A stretch of 64,000 nt of DNA from positions 62,001 through 126,000 of the forward strand of contig NZ_AYMR01000009.1 in assembly GCF_000633535.1 (NCBI RefSeq). The letters are read 5' to 3'. Numbering within the stretch: position 1 is the stretch's first letter; each line of letters opens with the position of its first letter. Shown piece after piece: positions 7,756 through 18,176 of the stretch. Position numbers and translations under genes: made by a program. This stretch comes from Leifsonia aquatica H1aii. GTDB lineage: Bacteria; Actinomycetota; Actinomycetes; Actinomycetales; Microbacteriaceae. Under the pieces are notes generated by a model that worked only from the letters and a program-made list of their open reading frames with translations, ran no database searches and was not told the DNA's origin.

Positions 7756-8268
7756 ATGACGACAGAGAAGGCGATCCTGGCCGGAGGCTGCTTCTGGGGC
7801 ATGGAGGATCTGATCCGCAAGCGCCCCGGCGTCACCAGCACACGCGTCGGCTACACCGGCGGAGACGTGCCGAACGCCACGTACCGCAACCACGGCACCC
7901 ACGCCGAGGCGATCGAGATCGAGTACGACCCCGAGACGACGTCCTATCGCGAGCTGCTGGAGTTCTTCTTCCAGATCCACGACCCGTCGACGAAGAACCG
8001 TCAGGGCAACGATGTCGGCACCAGCTACCGCTCGGCGATCTACTACACCGACGACGCGCAGCGCCGCATCGCGGAGGACACCATCGCGGACGTCGACGCG
8101 TCCGGCCTCTGGCCGGGGAAGGTCGTCACCGAGGTGGAGGCCGCCGGCCCGTTCTGGGAGGCGGAGCCGGAGCACCAGGACTACCTGGAGCGCATCCCGT
8201 GGGGCTACACCTGCCACTTCGCACGCCCGGGCTGGGTGCTCCCGAAGCGCGAGACCCTCGCGAGCTGA
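7756..8268 (+). CDS. msrA: Peptide-methionine (S)-S-oxide reductase MsrA
   Basis: 170 aa, normal length. It reduces methionine-S-sulfoxide and so complements MsrB, which handles the other epimer. The active-site motif GGCFWG gives Cys12 as nucleophile. [22 protein letters not shown] and [25 protein letters not shown] (in pieces: [20 protein letters not shown]) are standard. One more Cys lies near the end (YTCHF). An SD (AAGGAGAGGG) precedes the ATG. The gene is the second in the msrBA operon and ends before a long inverted repeat shared with rlmC. Confidence 0.97.
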   Translation: MTTEKAILAGGCFWGMEDLIRKRPGVTSTRVGYTGGDVPNATYRNHGTHAEAIEIEYDPETTSYRELLEFFFQIHDPSTKNRQGNDVGTSYRSAIYYTDDAQRRIAEDTIADVDASGLWPGKVVTEVEAAGPFWEAEPEHQDYLERIPWGYTCHFARPGWVLPKRETLAS

Positions 8269-8282
8269 CGCGTCCTCCACAC

Positions 8283-8357
8283 CCCCGCCGCCGATAAGGC
8301 GAAATGTACGCCTGTGACCGGGCACAGCGTGCACTTTCTGCCCGCTCGGCGGCGGGG
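8283..8357. terminator. Large nested inverted repeat between msrA and rlmC
   Basis: The outer arms CCCCGCCGCCGA (8283-8294) and TCGGCGGCGGGG (8346-8357) pair perfectly over 12 bp. Inside, GAAATGTACGCCTGTG (8301-8316) pairs with CACAGCGTGCACTTTC (8323-8338) with a bulge and mismatches. It fills the gap between the two convergent genes. No U-tract is present, so it is an atypical, possibly bidirectional terminator. Confidence 0.6.
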
Positions 8358-8359
8358 CG

Positions 8360-9484
8360 TCAGGCGCGCTCGAGCAGGACGGCGACCTCGAGGTGGCCGG
8401 TCTGCGGGAACATGTCCAGGACGCGCCCGGTGCGGACGCGGTAGGACGGCATGCGTGCCAGGTCCGTGGCGAGGCTCTTCGGGTTGCAGCTGGAGTACAC
8501 GACGTGCGGGACGCCCGAGCCTTCCAGCCACTCGGCCAGGTCGGTGCCGATCCCGCGCCGCGGCGGGTTGACGATCACGAGTTCCGGGGCCGTCTTCGCC
8601 CGGAGCGCGAACGCGGTCGCATCCTCCGCGCGGAACGCGAGCTGGGGGAGGCCGGCGGCGGCGGCGGTCGAGCGGGCGCTCTTCACCGCCTCCCGGCTGG
8701 TCTCCACTCCGACCACCCGCCGCCCCGGTGCCGCGCAGTGCAGGGCGAACCCGCCGACGCCGCAGTACAGGTCCCAGACGCTCGCCGGCGACACCTCGTC
8801 GACCCAGCCGCTCACCTGGCCGTACAGTTCGGCCGCGACCGCCGTGTTGGTCTGGAAGAAGCTCTGCGGCCGCAACCGCAGCCCGACCCCGCCGACGCGC
8901 ATCACCAGCGAGGCGTCCGGGGTGAGCACGATCTCCCGATCGCCCTCGACGACCGCCTTGTGCTCGGACTGGATGTTGGCGGACACCACCCGGGTGTTCG
9001 GCAGCTCGGCGAGCAGCGAGCCCAGTTCGCGGCGGATGCGTGCGACCGCCGCCTCGTCCCGCAGGACGAACCGGATCATCAGCTCGTCGTCGGGGGAGAG
9101 CGTGACGAGCACGAACTTCAGCTCCCCGCGCCGATCGGGGACGCTGTAGGGCACCAGCCGCGCGCGCGTGACGAACCGCGCGAGCACCGGGAGGGCGGCG
9201 CGCACGCCGGGGGCGCAGATCCCACACTCCTGCAGGTCCACCCCGCGGCCGCGCTCGTCCAGGATGCCGATCGTCGGCTGCTCGAGTGTGCCGCCGACCA
9301 CCATCTTCGCCTTGTTGCGGTAGCCGGACTCGGCGCTCGCGACCGGCGGGAGCCACGCGGCGTCTCCGTACGGCGCCAGCAGAGCGCGCGCCGAGCGGTC
9401 CTTCTCCGCCAGCTGCTCGGCGTACGGCACACCCATCAGCGTGCACGACCGGCACACGCCGGCATCGAAGTACGAACAGTCCAT
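8360..9484 (-). CDS. rlmC: 23S rRNA (uracil(747)-C(5))-methyltransferase RlmC
   Basis: 374 aa, TrmA/RlmC/RlmD superfamily: SAM-dependent 5-methylation of a 23S rRNA uridine. Cys3, Cys11, Cys14 and Cys87 match the spacing of the four iron-sulfur ligands of RlmC. There is no TRAM domain, as expected for RlmC rather than RlmD. The methyltransferase core shows FFQTNTAVAAELY, DLYCGVGGFAL (SAM binding) and NPPRRGIG. YSSCNPKSLATDL carries the nucleophile Cys333. The single gene is read toward msrA. Homologues in Gram-positive bacteria can be dual-specific, so the exact uridine is not certain. Confidence 0.9.
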   Translation of the reverse strand: MDCSYFDAGVCRSCTLMGVPYAEQLAEKDRSARALLAPYGDAAWLPPVASAESGYRNKAKMVVGGTLEQPTIGILDERGRGVDLQECGICAPGVRAALPVLARFVTRARLVPYSVPDRRGELKFVLVTLSPDDELMIRFVLRDEAAVARIRRELGSLLAELPNTRVVSANIQSEHKAVVEGDREIVLTPDASLVMRVGGVGLRLRPQSFFQTNTAVAAELYGQVSGWVDEVSPASVWDLYCGVGGFALHCAAPGRRVVGVETSREAVKSARSTAAAAGLPQLAFRAEDATAFALRAKTAPELVIVNPPRRGIGTDLAEWLEGSGVPHVVYSSCNPKSLATDLARMPSYRVRTGRVLDMFPQTGHLEVAVLLERA

Positions 9485-9515
9485 GACCGGTCAATGGTAC
9501 GCGGTCCGGACGACG

Positions 9516-9551
9516 ACGAAGGCCCCTCTCCCGCGGGAGAGGGGCCTTCGT
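9516..9551 (-). terminator. Terminator hairpin after tRNA-Arg
   Basis: A perfect 36-bp palindrome with an 18-bp arm beginning ACGAAGGCCCCTCTCCCG lies 9 nt beyond the tRNA 3' end and 31 nt ahead of the rlmC start. It has no clear T-run, but the stem is very strong. It probably ends the tRNA transcript. Confidence 0.7.
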
Positions 9552-9560
9552 GCGTTCCGG

Positions 9561-9633
9561 TGCCCCCAGTAGGATTTGAACCTACGGCCTTCTGCTCCGG
9601 AGGCAGACGCTCTATCCCCTGAGCTATGGGGGC
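9561..9633 (-). tRNA. tRNA-Arg (anticodon CCG)
   Basis: All four arms fold: acceptor GCCCCCA/TGGGGGC, D-arm GCTC-AGGGGATA-GAGC, anticodon stem TCTGC/GCAGA around loop CTCCGGA, variable AGGCC, and T-arm GTAGG-TTCAAAT-CCTAC. The anticodon CCG reads the codon CGG. The length is 73 nt. The discriminator base is A; the genomic sequence continues CCG, so the CCA end is not encoded. Confidence 0.97.
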
Positions 9634-9699
9634 CAGGAGTGCCCGTCCAGGCTAGCATCCTTTGAACGACGCGCTGCGCACGCGGCGGAGGCCGCCGGA

Positions 9700-10311
9700 T
9701 CAGCTGGCGGGCAGGTTCCCCAGCACGCTCTCCATCAGCGGTGCGGCGTCTCCCGGCTCGAAGAACGCGGTGGACTCGGCGACGATCCAGTAGCCGCCGC
9801 GGAAGATCTGCACCTGGCCGACGTCGCCGGTCTTGAAGTAGCCCTCGACGGGCGGGGCGCCGTAGGTCGGCACCGGCTGCGCATCGGTGATCGCGGCGTT
9901 CTTGAGGGCATCGAGCTGGCTCGCCGGCGGCTGGGCGACTGCGATCTGGATGACGTCGCCACTCGTCTGGTTGAGCCACGCGCAGGAGACGCCCTTCCAG
10001 TCGGCGACCTTCTTCTCCAGGCTGCCGTCCTTCGGCGCGTAGCCGGGGTTCGTGCCGAAGTTCGGGTTGAACGCGTACAGCTGATCGGGCGTGACCAGCT
10101 GGTCGCACGCGATGGTCACCGGCGTGGGTGGCTCGGTCGGAGTCGGAGTCGGTGTTGTCGAGGGCGTCGACGAGGAGCCGCCGCCGCTCGCCGAGGAGGA
10201 CGGCGAGGCGGAGGGCGACGCCGTGGGGGCGCAGCCGGCGAGCGTCAGAGCGCCGGCCAGGGCGACCACGACGGTCGTGGTGCGGAGGGCGGATCGGGTG
10301 GAGAGAGACAT
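9700..10311 (-). CDS. Small secreted lipoprotein of unknown function
   Basis: 203-aa predicted lipoprotein. The signal peptide ([16 protein letters not shown]) ends in lipobox LTLAGC with Cys27. A Ser/Pro/Thr linker (about residues 28-65) follows, then a folded domain of about 135 residues ([20 protein letters not shown]... [23 protein letters not shown]). Two cysteines (ACDQ and SCAW) may form a disulfide. Such domains occur in actinobacterial lipoproteins, but I cannot name its role. The chosen ATG gives a normal signal peptide; its SD is weak. It is flanked by the tRNA and by divergent argS. Confidence 0.78.
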   Translation of the reverse strand: MSLSTRSALRTTTVVVALAGALTLAGCAPTASPSASPSSSASGGGSSSTPSTTPTPTPTEPPTPVTIACDQLVTPDQLYAFNPNFGTNPGYAPKDGSLEKKVADWKGVSCAWLNQTSGDVIQIAVAQPPASQLDALKNAAITDAQPVPTYGAPPVEGYFKTGDVGQVQIFRGGYWIVAESTAFFEPGDAAPLMESVLGNLPAS

Positions 10312-10437
10312 GGTGGCGATCGGTCTTCCGTGTCGGCGGGTGCGTCGCATCGACCTTATCAAGGGGTAGTCTCGACGTTCCGCCGCGTCACCGCCCCCGA
10401 CGAATTCGTGAGGCAATCGTTGCCTGCGCGCTCCCGG

Positions 10438-10443
10438 TAGAAT
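10438..10443 (+). promoter_or_regulatory. -10 box of argS (leaderless)
   Basis: TAGAAT ends 8 nt before the argS ATG, so transcription should begin at or very near the start codon. No SD site lies in the intervening 8 nt. Confidence 0.6.
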
Positions 10444-10451
10444 CGATCCTC

Positions 10452-12140
10452 ATGACTCCCGCTGACCTCTCCGCCGCCCTGCTCGACATCGTGACCGCGG
10501 TCGTCGACCGGCGCCGAGCGGATGGCGCGGACCTCGGCGATCTGACCGTCACGCTCGACGACGTGCCGCTGGAGCGGCCGAAGAACCGGGAGCACGGCGA
10601 CTGGGCGTCGAACGTCGCGATGCGACTGGCCAAGAAGGTCGGCGCCAACCCGCGCGAGCTCGCGACCGAGATCGCCGAGGCGGCCGCGGGCATCGACGGC
10701 GTCGCGTCCGCCGAGGTCGCCGGTCCCGGCTTCATCAACTTCCGGCTCGACGCCGCCGCCGCCGGCCAGCTCGCCCGGACGATCCTGGAGGCCGGCGAGA
10801 GCTACGGCCGCACCGACGTCTACCACGGGCTGAAGGTGAACCTCGAGTTCGTCTCCGCCAACCCGACCGGCCCGATCCACATGGGCGGCGCCCGCTGGGC
10901 CGCCGTGGGCGACAGCCTCGCCCGCATCCTGCAGGCCGCCGGCGCCGACGTGACGCGCGAGTACTACTTCAATGACCACGGCTCCCAGATCGACCGGTTC
11001 GCGCGCAGCCTCCTGGCCGCCTACCTGGGCGAGCCGACGCCGGAGGACGGCTACGGCGGCGCCTACATCGGCGAGATCGCGGCCTCCGTCGCCGCGTCGT
11101 ACGACGGCGACCTCGCCGCCCTACCGCGGGAGGAGCAGCAGGAGGTCTTCCGCTCCCGGGGCACCGCGCAGATGTTCCAGGAGATCAAGGACCGCCTGCA
11201 CGCGTTCGGGGTCGACTTCGACGTGTTCTTCCACGAGGACTCGCTGCACGAGTCGGGTGCGGTCGAGCGCGCCATCCAGCGCCTCCGCGACCAGGGCCAC
11301 ATCTTCGAGGCCGACGGCGCCGTGTGGCTGCGCACGACGACGTTCGGCGACGACCGCGACCGTGTCATCATCCGCTCCAACGGGGAGCCCGCCTACATCT
11401 CGGGCGACCTCGGCTACTACCTGAACAAGCGGGAGCGCGGGTTCGAGCAGAACATCATCATGCTCGGCGCCGACCACCACGGCTACATCGGCCGGCTGAT
11501 GGCGATGACCGAGGCCTTCGGCGACGTGCCGAACGTCAACCACCAGATCCTCATCGGCCAGATGGTGAACCTCCTCAAGGACGGCGAGCCGATGAAGATG
11601 TCCAAGCGCGCCGGCACGATCGTCACGCTCGACGACCTGGTCGACGCCGTCGGGGTGGATGCCGCCCGGTACTCGCTGGTCCGCTCCTCCACCGACTCGC
11701 AGCTCGACATCGACCTCGACCTGCTGAGCAAGCGCAGCAACGAGAACCCGGTCTACTACGTCCAGTACGCCCACGCGCGCACGCGCTCCGTCGCGGCCAA
11801 CGCCGAGAAGGCCGGGGTCGACCGCAGCGTGTTCACGCCGGAACTGCTCACCCACGAGACCGAGAGCGCCCTGCTCGGCGCTCTGCAGGAGTTCCCGCGG
11901 GTGGTCGCCCAGGCGGCCGAGCTGCGCGAGCCGCACCGCGTCGCCCGCTACATCGAGGAGGTCGCCGGTCTCTACCACGCCTGGTACGCGGTCCGCGACG
12001 GCTCCACCCGCGTGATCCCGTTCGGCGACGAGCCGGTCACCGACGCGCACCGTACCCGCCTGTGGCTCAACGACGCCACCGGTCAGGTCATCCGCAACGG
12101 CCTCGGGCTGGTGGGGGTGTCCGCTCCCGAGCGGATGTGA
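10452..12140 (+). CDS. argS: Arginyl-tRNA synthetase
   Basis: 562 aa; charges tRNA-Arg with arginine in the cytoplasm. An N-terminal Add1 domain is at residues about 1-110. The class I signature [21 protein letters not shown] puts the HIGH variant at 143-146 (HMGG). Then come YYFNDHG, the KMSK loop ([10 protein letters not shown], from about 382) and a C-terminal DALR anticodon-binding domain ending in [14 protein letters not shown]. The start lies 8 nt after a -10 box. It heads a run with the LmeA-like gene (4-nt gap), and lysA follows after its own gap. This order with lysA, hom, thrC and thrB is conserved in Actinobacteria. Confidence 0.97.
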   Translation: MTPADLSAALLDIVTAVVDRRRADGADLGDLTVTLDDVPLERPKNREHGDWASNVAMRLAKKVGANPRELATEIAEAAAGIDGVASAEVAGPGFINFRLDAAAAGQLARTILEAGESYGRTDVYHGLKVNLEFVSANPTGPIHMGGARWAAVGDSLARILQAAGADVTREYYFNDHGSQIDRFARSLLAAYLGEPTPEDGYGGAYIGEIAASVAASYDGDLAALPREEQQEVFRSRGTAQMFQEIKDRLHAFGVDFDVFFHEDSLHESGAVERAIQRLRDQGHIFEADGAVWLRTTTFGDDRDRVIIRSNGEPAYISGDLGYYLNKRERGFEQNIIMLGADHHGYIGRLMAMTEAFGDVPNVNHQILIGQMVNLLKDGEPMKMSKRAGTIVTLDDLVDAVGVDAARYSLVRSSTDSQLDIDLDLLSKRSNENPVYYVQYAHARTRSVAANAEKAGVDRSVFTPELLTHETESALLGALQEFPRVVAQAAELREPHRVARYIEEVAGLYHAWYAVRDGSTRVIPFGDEPVTDAHRTRLWLNDATGQVIRNGLGLVGVSAPERM

Positions 12141-12144
12141 GCGG

Positions 12145-12957
12145 ATGAGCGAGCAGCCCACCGAGATCGTCCCCGAGCCCGCCACGGCGGCCGCTCCGGC
12201 GACCGCGCGTGCGCGCCGCCCGCGCTGGGCGCGGGTGCTGCTGTGGACGCTGATCCCGCTCGCGATCCTGATCGTGCTCCTGGTCGTCGCCGACGTCGCC
12301 GCGCGCGCGTACGCCGAGCAGCGGGTGTCGTCGGAGATCGAGAAGAACCTGCCGGCGGAGGTGAAGGGCGACGTCCAGGTGCACATCGGGGGCGTCTCGG
12401 TGCTGCAGCAGTACCTGGCGGGCTCGTTCCAGCGCGTCGAGCTCGACGCGCCGAAGCTGACCGTGAAGGGTGCGCCGCTCAGCGCGTCCATCGTGGCGAC
12501 CGGGGTCCCGGCCGACTTCAGCAAGCCGATCGCGGCGGCGACGGGCACCCTCAGCATCTCGCAGTCCTCGTTGAACACCCTGGTGACCATTCCGGGCGCG
12601 ACCGGCGACATCACCCTCGGCGACGGCGTCATCGGATACCAGGGGAGCATCGACCTCCTGGGGCTCCCGGTCGGCTACTCGGTCACGGCCACGCCGACGG
12701 CGCACGGCGACACCGTCCAGCTCCAGCCGGACAAGGCCTCCCTCGACACCGGCTCCGGCGCCGACGTCAACCTGACCCGCCTGCTGCAGGCGCTCACCGA
12801 CAAGGGGCCCTTCCCGGTCTGCACCGCGCAGTACCTCCCGGACGGCGTCCAGGTCTCCGACATCGCCGTGACGCCGGGCCACGCCACCGTCACGCTCACC
12901 GCGAGCGATTTCGTCCTGGACGCCACGTTCCTGCAGAGCAAGGGGCACTGCTCGTAA
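12145..12957 (+). CDS. LmeA-like DUF2993 phospholipid-binding protein
   Basis: 270 aa. A disordered Pro/Ala N-terminus with a basic cluster (RARRPRWAR) precedes one membrane anchor (VLLWTLIPLAILIVLLVVADVAA, about residues 32-54). The rest is a DUF2993 beta-rich domain (VQVHIGGVSVLQQYLAG... LPDGVQVSDIAVTPGHATVTLTASDF). Mycobacterial LmeA of this family binds phosphatidylinositol and supports lipomannan elongation; the same envelope role is plausible here but not shown. It starts 4 nt after argS and is probably co-transcribed. Confidence 0.8.
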   Translation: MSEQPTEIVPEPATAAAPATARARRPRWARVLLWTLIPLAILIVLLVVADVAARAYAEQRVSSEIEKNLPAEVKGDVQVHIGGVSVLQQYLAGSFQRVELDAPKLTVKGAPLSASIVATGVPADFSKPIAAATGTLSISQSSLNTLVTIPGATGDITLGDGVIGYQGSIDLLGLPVGYSVTATPTAHGDTVQLQPDKASLDTGSGADVNLTRLLQALTDKGPFPVCTAQYLPDGVQVSDIAVTPGHATVTLTASDFVLDATFLQSKGHCS

Positions 12958-12986
12958 CACTGTCGGGAGGCGGCCGAGCGCATCGG

Positions 12987-12992
12987 TAGACT
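12987..12992 (+). promoter_or_regulatory. Possible -10 box of lysA operon
   Basis: TAGACT in the 124-nt gap before lysA, with TGATAC following closely. It would give a leader of about 85 nt. I see no lysine riboswitch or T-box signature in that leader. Confidence 0.35.
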
Positions 12993-13081
12993 TCTGATAC
13001 TTCTCCACCGGCTTCAGGGGCCAATCCGGGTCCGCTCGCCTGAGAGACCCCCCCACTCGTCGCTCCCGTGAGGTTGTCCCT

Positions 13082-14506
13082 ATGGCTCCGAATCCGCTCG
13101 CGCCCCCGTGGCTGCATGTTCCGGACGACGCCAACGCGCTCGTCCCCGGTCTCTGGTCGCGCACGGTGGCGCGCGACGATGAGGAGATCAGCGTCGGAGG
13201 CGTGCGCGCGTCCGACCTGGCCTCCCGCTTCGGCACGCCGATCTACGTGATCGACGAGCAGGAGGCGCGCGAGCGCGCCGTCGAGGTGCGCGACGCCCTG
13301 CAGACGGCGTTCGCCGAGGTCGGCAGCGCGGCCACCGTGTACTACGCGGGCAAGGCGTTCCTCTCGATCGAGGTCGCGCGCTGGATGGCCGACGCCGGCC
13401 TCAACATCGACGTCTGCTCGGGCGGGGAGCTGGCCGTGGCCCTCGCCGCAGGCGTCGACCCCGAGCGGCTCGGCTTCCACGGCAACAACAAGTCGGAAGG
13501 GGAGATCGACCGGGCCGTCTCCGTCGGCGTCGGGGCGATCATCATCGACAGCCTGCAGGAGATCGAGCGCGTGGCGGCCGCTGCGGAGCGCCACGGGCGC
13601 GTCCAGCGCGTGCGGCTGCGGGTCAACAGCGGCGTCCACGCCCACACCCATGCCTTCTTGGCGACCGCGCACGAGGACCAGAAGTTCGGCATCGCCCTCG
13701 CGGACGCCGCCGACGCCGTGGCGCGCATCCGGTCGCACGAGGGCCTCGACTTCCGCGGCCTGCACTGCCACATCGGCTCCCAGATCTTCGGGGCGGACGG
13801 GTTCGCCGAGTCCGCCGCCCGGCTGCTCGCCGTGCACCGCGACCTGCTCGCGGGCGGCGACGTCCCCGAGCTCAACCTCGGCGGCGGCTTCGGGATCGCG
13901 TACACCGCCGCCGACGACCCCACGCCCATCGACGAGCTGGCCCGCCGGATCGCCGAGACGGTGGCGGCGGGATGCGCGGAACTCGACATCCCGACCCCGG
14001 TGGTCGCCTTCGAGCCGGGCCGCCTGATCATCGGAACCGCCGGCCTGACCCTGTACACGGTGGGCACCACCAAGGACGTGCTGGTCGCGGCCGAGGACGA
14101 CGGCGAGACCGCCGTGCGACGCTACGTGAGCGTGGACGGCGGGATGAGCGACAACGCCCGCACCGCCCTCTACGGCGCGGACTACTCCGCCCGGATCGCC
14201 GGCCGCGTCTCGTCCGCCGCCCCGGCGCTCGTGCGCGTCGCCGGCAAGCATTGCGAGAGCGGCGACATCGTCGTGGACGCCGAGTACCTCCCCTCCGACG
14301 TCCGGCCCGGCGACCTGCTCGCCGTGCCGGCCACCGGCGCCTACTGCTGGTCGCTGGCGAGCAACTACAACTATCTGGGCCGTCCGCCCGTGATCGCGGT
14401 GCGCGACGGCGTCGCCCGCGTGATCGTGCGCGGCGAGACCGAGGCGGATCTGCTGGCGCGCGACGCCGCGTACGACGGCACCGCCGGTGAAGGAGTCAAC
14501 CGATGA
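13082..14506 (+). CDS. lysA: Diaminopimelate decarboxylase
   Basis: 474 aa, PLP enzyme of the alanine-racemase fold (type III). It decarboxylates meso-diaminopimelate to L-lysine, the last lysine step. The PLP lysine is Lys91 in [10 protein letters not shown]. The phosphate-binding glycine loop is [11 protein letters not shown], the substrate-binding EPGRLI follows, and CESGDI near the C-terminus supplies the residue from the partner subunit. hom starts inside its stop codon (ATGA overlap), so the two are translationally coupled. The ATG has only a weak SD (GTGAGG). Confidence 0.97.
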   Translation: MAPNPLAPPWLHVPDDANALVPGLWSRTVARDDEEISVGGVRASDLASRFGTPIYVIDEQEARERAVEVRDALQTAFAEVGSAATVYYAGKAFLSIEVARWMADAGLNIDVCSGGELAVALAAGVDPERLGFHGNNKSEGEIDRAVSVGVGAIIIDSLQEIERVAAAAERHGRVQRVRLRVNSGVHAHTHAFLATAHEDQKFGIALADAADAVARIRSHEGLDFRGLHCHIGSQIFGADGFAESAARLLAVHRDLLAGGDVPELNLGGGFGIAYTAADDPTPIDELARRIAETVAAGCAELDIPTPVVAFEPGRLIIGTAGLTLYTVGTTKDVLVAAEDDGETAVRRYVSVDGGMSDNARTALYGADYSARIAGRVSSAAPALVRVAGKHCESGDIVVDAEYLPSDVRPGDLLAVPATGAYCWSLASNYNYLGRPPVIAVRDGVARVIVRGETEADLLARDAAYDGTAGEGVNR

Positions 14507-15876
14507 TCGAGTACCGCAACCTCCGCGTCGCCCTCCTCGGGGCCGGTTCGGTCGGCTCGCAGGTGGCACGCCTGCTGCTGGAGCAGGGCGACGAGTTCGC
14601 CTCGCGCGTCGGCGCGAAGCTCGAGCTCGTCGGCATCGCCGTCCGCGACGTCGACGCCCCGCGCGATGTCGACCTGCCGCGCGAGCTGTTCACCACCGAC
14701 GCGAGCTCCCTCATCCTCGGCGCCGACATCGTGGTGGAGCTGATGGGCGGCATCGAGCCCGCCCGCGGCTACGTGCTGGAGGCGCTCAACTCCGGCGCGG
14801 ACGTGATCACCGCCAACAAGGCGCTGCTCGCCACGCACGGACCGGAGCTGTTCGAGGCCGCCGAGCAGGTCGGCGCGCAGCTCTACTACGAGGCGGCCGT
14901 CGCCGGCGCCATCCCGATCATCCGTCCGTTGCGCGACAGCCTGGCAGGCGACCGGGTCAACCGCATCCTCGGCATCGTCAACGGCACCACCAACTTCATC
15001 CTCGACCGGATGGACATCAACGGCGAGAGCTTGCAGGACGCCCTGGCGACCGCCACCGAGCGCGGCTACGCCGAGGCCGACCCGACGGCGGACATCGGCG
15101 GGTACGACGCGGCGCAGAAGGCGGCCATCCTCGCCAGCCTCGCCTTCCACACCACCGTTCCGCTGGAGCGCGTCTACCGCGAGGGCATCACGGGCATCAC
15201 CACGTCCCAGGTGGAGGCGGCCCGCGAGGCCGGCGCCGTCATCAAGCTGCTGGCGATCTGCGAGCGCCTGACCGACCCGGAGACGGGGGAGGAGGGTGTC
15301 TCGGCCCGCGTCTACCCGGCCCTGATCGACCGGCACCACCCGCTCGCCGCCGTGCACGGCGCGCACAACGCCGTCTTCGTCCAGGCGGGCGCCGCGGGCG
15401 ACCTCATGTTCTACGGCGCGGGCGCCGGCGGCGTCGAGACCGCCTCCGCCGTGCTGGGCGACGTCGTCTCGGCCGCCCGCCGCCACGTCGTCGGAGGCCC
15501 GGGCGTCGCGGAGTCCACCCATGCCGACCTCCCGGTGCTCGACATCGGCCGTGTGGTCACCCGCTACCAGATCACGCTCGACGTGACGGACCAGCCCGGT
15601 GTGCTCGCGGCGGTCGCGCGCATCCTGAGCGACGGCGGCGTCAGCGTCGAGACCATGCAGCAGTCCGTCCCCAGCACGACGGGCGCCGTCGCCGTCGCCG
15701 GAGCCGTGCTCTCCGGTCAGGCGTCGGCGATTCACGGCCCGGGGGCGCCCACCGCTACCCTGGTCATCGGTACCCACGAAGCCGAGGAGGCCGCGCTCGC
15801 GGCCACCGTCGAGGCGCTCGCGGCGAGCGACGTCGTGACCGCCATCTCTTCCGTTCTCCGAGTCGAAGGATCGTAA
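14503..15876 (+). CDS. hom: Homoserine dehydrogenase
   Basis: 457 aa; reduces aspartate semialdehyde to homoserine, the branch point to threonine and methionine. The NAD(P) site is [12 protein letters not shown] (residues 12-22). The catalytic domain has [29 protein letters not shown] and the [20 protein letters not shown] signature. A C-terminal ACT domain (about 345-420, [21 protein letters not shown]) suggests feedback control by threonine. A plain SD (AAGGAG) lies within the end of lysA. Its TAA overlaps the thrC ATG by one base. Confidence 0.97.
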   Translation: MIEYRNLRVALLGAGSVGSQVARLLLEQGDEFASRVGAKLELVGIAVRDVDAPRDVDLPRELFTTDASSLILGADIVVELMGGIEPARGYVLEALNSGADVITANKALLATHGPELFEAAEQVGAQLYYEAAVAGAIPIIRPLRDSLAGDRVNRILGIVNGTTNFILDRMDINGESLQDALATATERGYAEADPTADIGGYDAAQKAAILASLAFHTTVPLERVYREGITGITTSQVEAAREAGAVIKLLAICERLTDPETGEEGVSARVYPALIDRHHPLAAVHGAHNAVFVQAGAAGDLMFYGAGAGGVETASAVLGDVVSAARRHVVGGPGVAESTHADLPVLDIGRVVTRYQITLDVTDQPGVLAAVARILSDGGVSVETMQQSVPSTTGAVAVAGAVLSGQASAIHGPGAPTATLVIGTHEAEEAALAATVEALAASDVVTAISSVLRVEGS

Positions 15877-16976
15877 TGCCCGAGAAGTCCTACAGCCGTC
15901 AGTGGCGTGGTGTCCTCCGCGAGTACGCGGACCGCCTGAACATCTCCGAGGCGACGCCGATCGTGACGCTCGGCGAGGGCGGCACCCCGCTCATCCCGGC
16001 CGCCGCGCTCTCCGCGCGCACGGGAGCGGACGTCTACGTGAAGTTCGAGGGCATGAACCCGACCGGCTCCTTCAAGGACCGCGGAATGACCATGGCGATC
16101 TCGAAGGCCGTCGAGCACGGCGCGAAGGCCGTCATCTGCGCCTCCACCGGCAACACCTCCGCCTCGGCGGCCGCGTACGCGACCCACGCCGGCATCCAGG
16201 CCGTCGTGCTCGTGCCGGAGGGCAAGATCGCGATGGGCAAGCTCAGCCAGGCCATCGCGCACAACGCGCAGCTGCTGCAGGTGCAGGGCAACTTCGACGA
16301 CTGCCTCGACATCGCCCGCGATCTGGCCACCAATTACCCGGTGCACCTCGTCAACTCGGTGAACCCGGACCGCATCGAGGGTCAGAAGACGGCCGCGTTC
16401 GAGGTCGTCGAGGCGCTCGGCGACGCGCCGGACTTCCACATCGTGCCGGTCGGCAACGCCGGCAACTACACCGCCTATCACCGCGGCTACACCGAGGAGC
16501 TGCAGCGCGGCGAGACCACGAAGCTGCCCCGGATGTTCGGCTTCCAGGCCGCTGGCAGCGCCCCGATCGTGCTCGGCCACCCGGTCAAGGACCCGGACAC
16601 GATCGCCACCGCGATCCGCATCGGCAACCCGGCCTCGTGGGAGCTCGCGCTCAACGCCCGCGACGACAGCGACGGCTACTTCGGAGCGATCGACGACGCG
16701 AAGATCCTCGAAGCGCACCGCATCCTCTCCTCGGAGGTCGGCATCTTCGTCGAGCCGGCCTCGGCGATCAGCGTCGCCGGTCTGCTGGAGCGGGCAGAGG
16801 CCGGAGTGATCCCGGCGGGTTCGACCGTCGTCCTCACCGTCACCGGCCACGGCCTGAAGGACCCGCAGTGGGCCCTCCGCACGGCGGACGGCTCCGACGT
16901 GCAGCCGACGGTCGTCCCGGTCGACACCGCCGCCATCGCCGATGTGCTCGGCCTCTCCTCCGGAGCGACGGCGTGA
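15876..16976 (+). CDS. thrC: Threonine synthase
   Basis: 366 aa, PLP-dependent. It converts O-phosphohomoserine to threonine, the last step of the pathway. The PLP lysine is Lys67 in [26 protein letters not shown] and [16 protein letters not shown] bind the phosphate and cofactor. It is the compact single-domain type found in Gram-positive bacteria. The start overlaps the hom stop (TAATG) and the stop overlaps the thrB start (GTGA), so hom, thrC and thrB are one translational unit. Confidence 0.97.
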   Translation: MPEKSYSRQWRGVLREYADRLNISEATPIVTLGEGGTPLIPAAALSARTGADVYVKFEGMNPTGSFKDRGMTMAISKAVEHGAKAVICASTGNTSASAAAYATHAGIQAVVLVPEGKIAMGKLSQAIAHNAQLLQVQGNFDDCLDIARDLATNYPVHLVNSVNPDRIEGQKTAAFEVVEALGDAPDFHIVPVGNAGNYTAYHRGYTEELQRGETTKLPRMFGFQAAGSAPIVLGHPVKDPDTIATAIRIGNPASWELALNARDDSDGYFGAIDDAKILEAHRILSSEVGIFVEPASAISVAGLLERAEAGVIPAGSTVVLTVTGHGLKDPQWALRTADGSDVQPTVVPVDTAAIADVLGLSSGATA

Positions 16977-17935
16977 CGTCCTCGGCCGACGCCCTGCGCG
17001 GCCGCTCCGTCGCTGTCAAGGTGCCCGCCACCAGCGCCAACCTCGGTCCGGGCTTCGACACGCTCGGCCTCGCGCTCGCGCTCTACGACGAACTGCAGGT
17101 CACCGTCCGCGACGAGCCCGGCGCGACCGTCGAGGTCATCGGCGTGGGCGCCGGGGAGGTGCCGACCGACGAGACCAACCTGGTCGTCCGCGCGATCGCG
17201 CACACCTTCGCCTCGGTCGGGCACCCCATGCCCGGGCTGAACCTGGTGGCGCGCAACAGCATCCCGCACGGCCGGGGGATGGGCTCCTCCGGCGCCGCGA
17301 TCGTCTCCGGCATCATGGCCGCGAAGGGGCTGCTCGACGGCGTGGTCGATTTCGACGCTCAGGCCCTGCTCGCGCTGGCGAACGACATGGAGGGGCACCC
17401 CGACAACGTGGCGCCCGCCCTGTTCGGCGGCCTCACGATCGCGTGGGTCACCCCGCAGGGGCCGCAGTTCAAGAAGCTCATCGTGCACCGCGGTGTATCG
17501 CCGCTCGTGCTCGTCCCGTCGCACGTCATGTCGACGGCGCTCGCGCGCAGCCTCCAGCCGGAGTCCGTGCCGCACGAGGACGCCGTCTTCAACGTCTCCC
17601 GCTCCGCGCTGCTCGTCGCGGCTCTCATCCAGAGCCCCGAGCTGCTGCACGCCGCCACCGAGGACAAGCTCCACCAGAGCTACCGTGCCTCGGCGATGCC
17701 CGAGACCAACCGTCTCATCACGCTTCTGCGCGAGCAGGGCTTCGCGGCCGTCGTCTCCGGGGCCGGGCCGTCGATTCTCGTGCTCTGCAGCGATCCGAGC
17801 CAGCGGCTCGCCGCCGCGGAGCTCGTCGCGGCCTCCGCGGAGACCGCCTGGCAGCCGCTGATGCTGGCGGTCGACTTCAAGGGCGCGACGGTCACCCCGC
17901 TCGCCGTGGAGAGCGCGGACACGCCCGTCGCCTAG
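16973..17935 (+). CDS. thrB: Homoserine kinase
   Basis: 320 aa, GHMP kinase family; phosphorylates homoserine for Thr[21 protein letters not shown] forms the N-terminal substrate motif, split by the fold from the ATP loop [17 protein letters not shown] (about residues 95-111). The C-terminal glycine motif is [16 protein letters not shown] start, overlapping the thrC stop by 4 nt. It is the last gene of the lysA-hom-thrC-thrB unit; the next gene, rho, has its own long leader. Confidence 0.96.
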   Translation: MTSSADALRGRSVAVKVPATSANLGPGFDTLGLALALYDELQVTVRDEPGATVEVIGVGAGEVPTDETNLVVRAIAHTFASVGHPMPGLNLVARNSIPHGRGMGSSGAAIVSGIMAAKGLLDGVVDFDAQALLALANDMEGHPDNVAPALFGGLTIAWVTPQGPQFKKLIVHRGVSPLVLVPSHVMSTALARSLQPESVPHEDAVFNVSRSALLVAALIQSPELLHAATEDKLHQSYRASAMPETNRLITLLREQGFAAVVSGAGPSILVLCSDPSQRLAAAELVAASAETAWQPLMLAVDFKGATVTPLAVESADTPVA

Positions 17936-18176
17936 CGTCAAAAACGCCGGGGGCGAGGTGGTAAACTGTGCGTGCACCCGTGAAGACCCCGTCTCACGAG
18001 CGAATTCAGCTTCCGGGTGATCTCAAAGCAATCATGCCGTCATTCCTGCCTGCGTGCCCGGATCCCCGGGGCGCACCGTAGCGCGGATCAGAACGCCGCT
18101 CGGTCAAGGCAGTTCATGTGACGAGTGCTCCACAGCGACGCGCAGAGAGCGCGTCGGGGGAAAGGAATCCTCTTCA
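17936..18176 (+). promoter_or_regulatory. rho leader region with promoter
   Basis: A 241-nt untranslated stretch ahead of rho. TAAACT (17962-17967) preceded by TGG is the best -10 candidate, giving a leader of about 200 nt. A hairpin CGACGCG-N7-CGCGTCG (18136-18156) ends 20 nt before the GTG start. A GTGC...GCAC stem with C-rich arms lies at 18051-18077. Long leaders ahead of rho serve autoregulation in several bacteria; here that is inference. Confidence 0.4.

Noticed and set aside
12958-13081. Possible lysine riboswitch or T-box ahead of lysA.
   Set aside because: The 124-nt gap is too short for a lysine riboswitch, and no T-box or terminator/antiterminator pair can be read.
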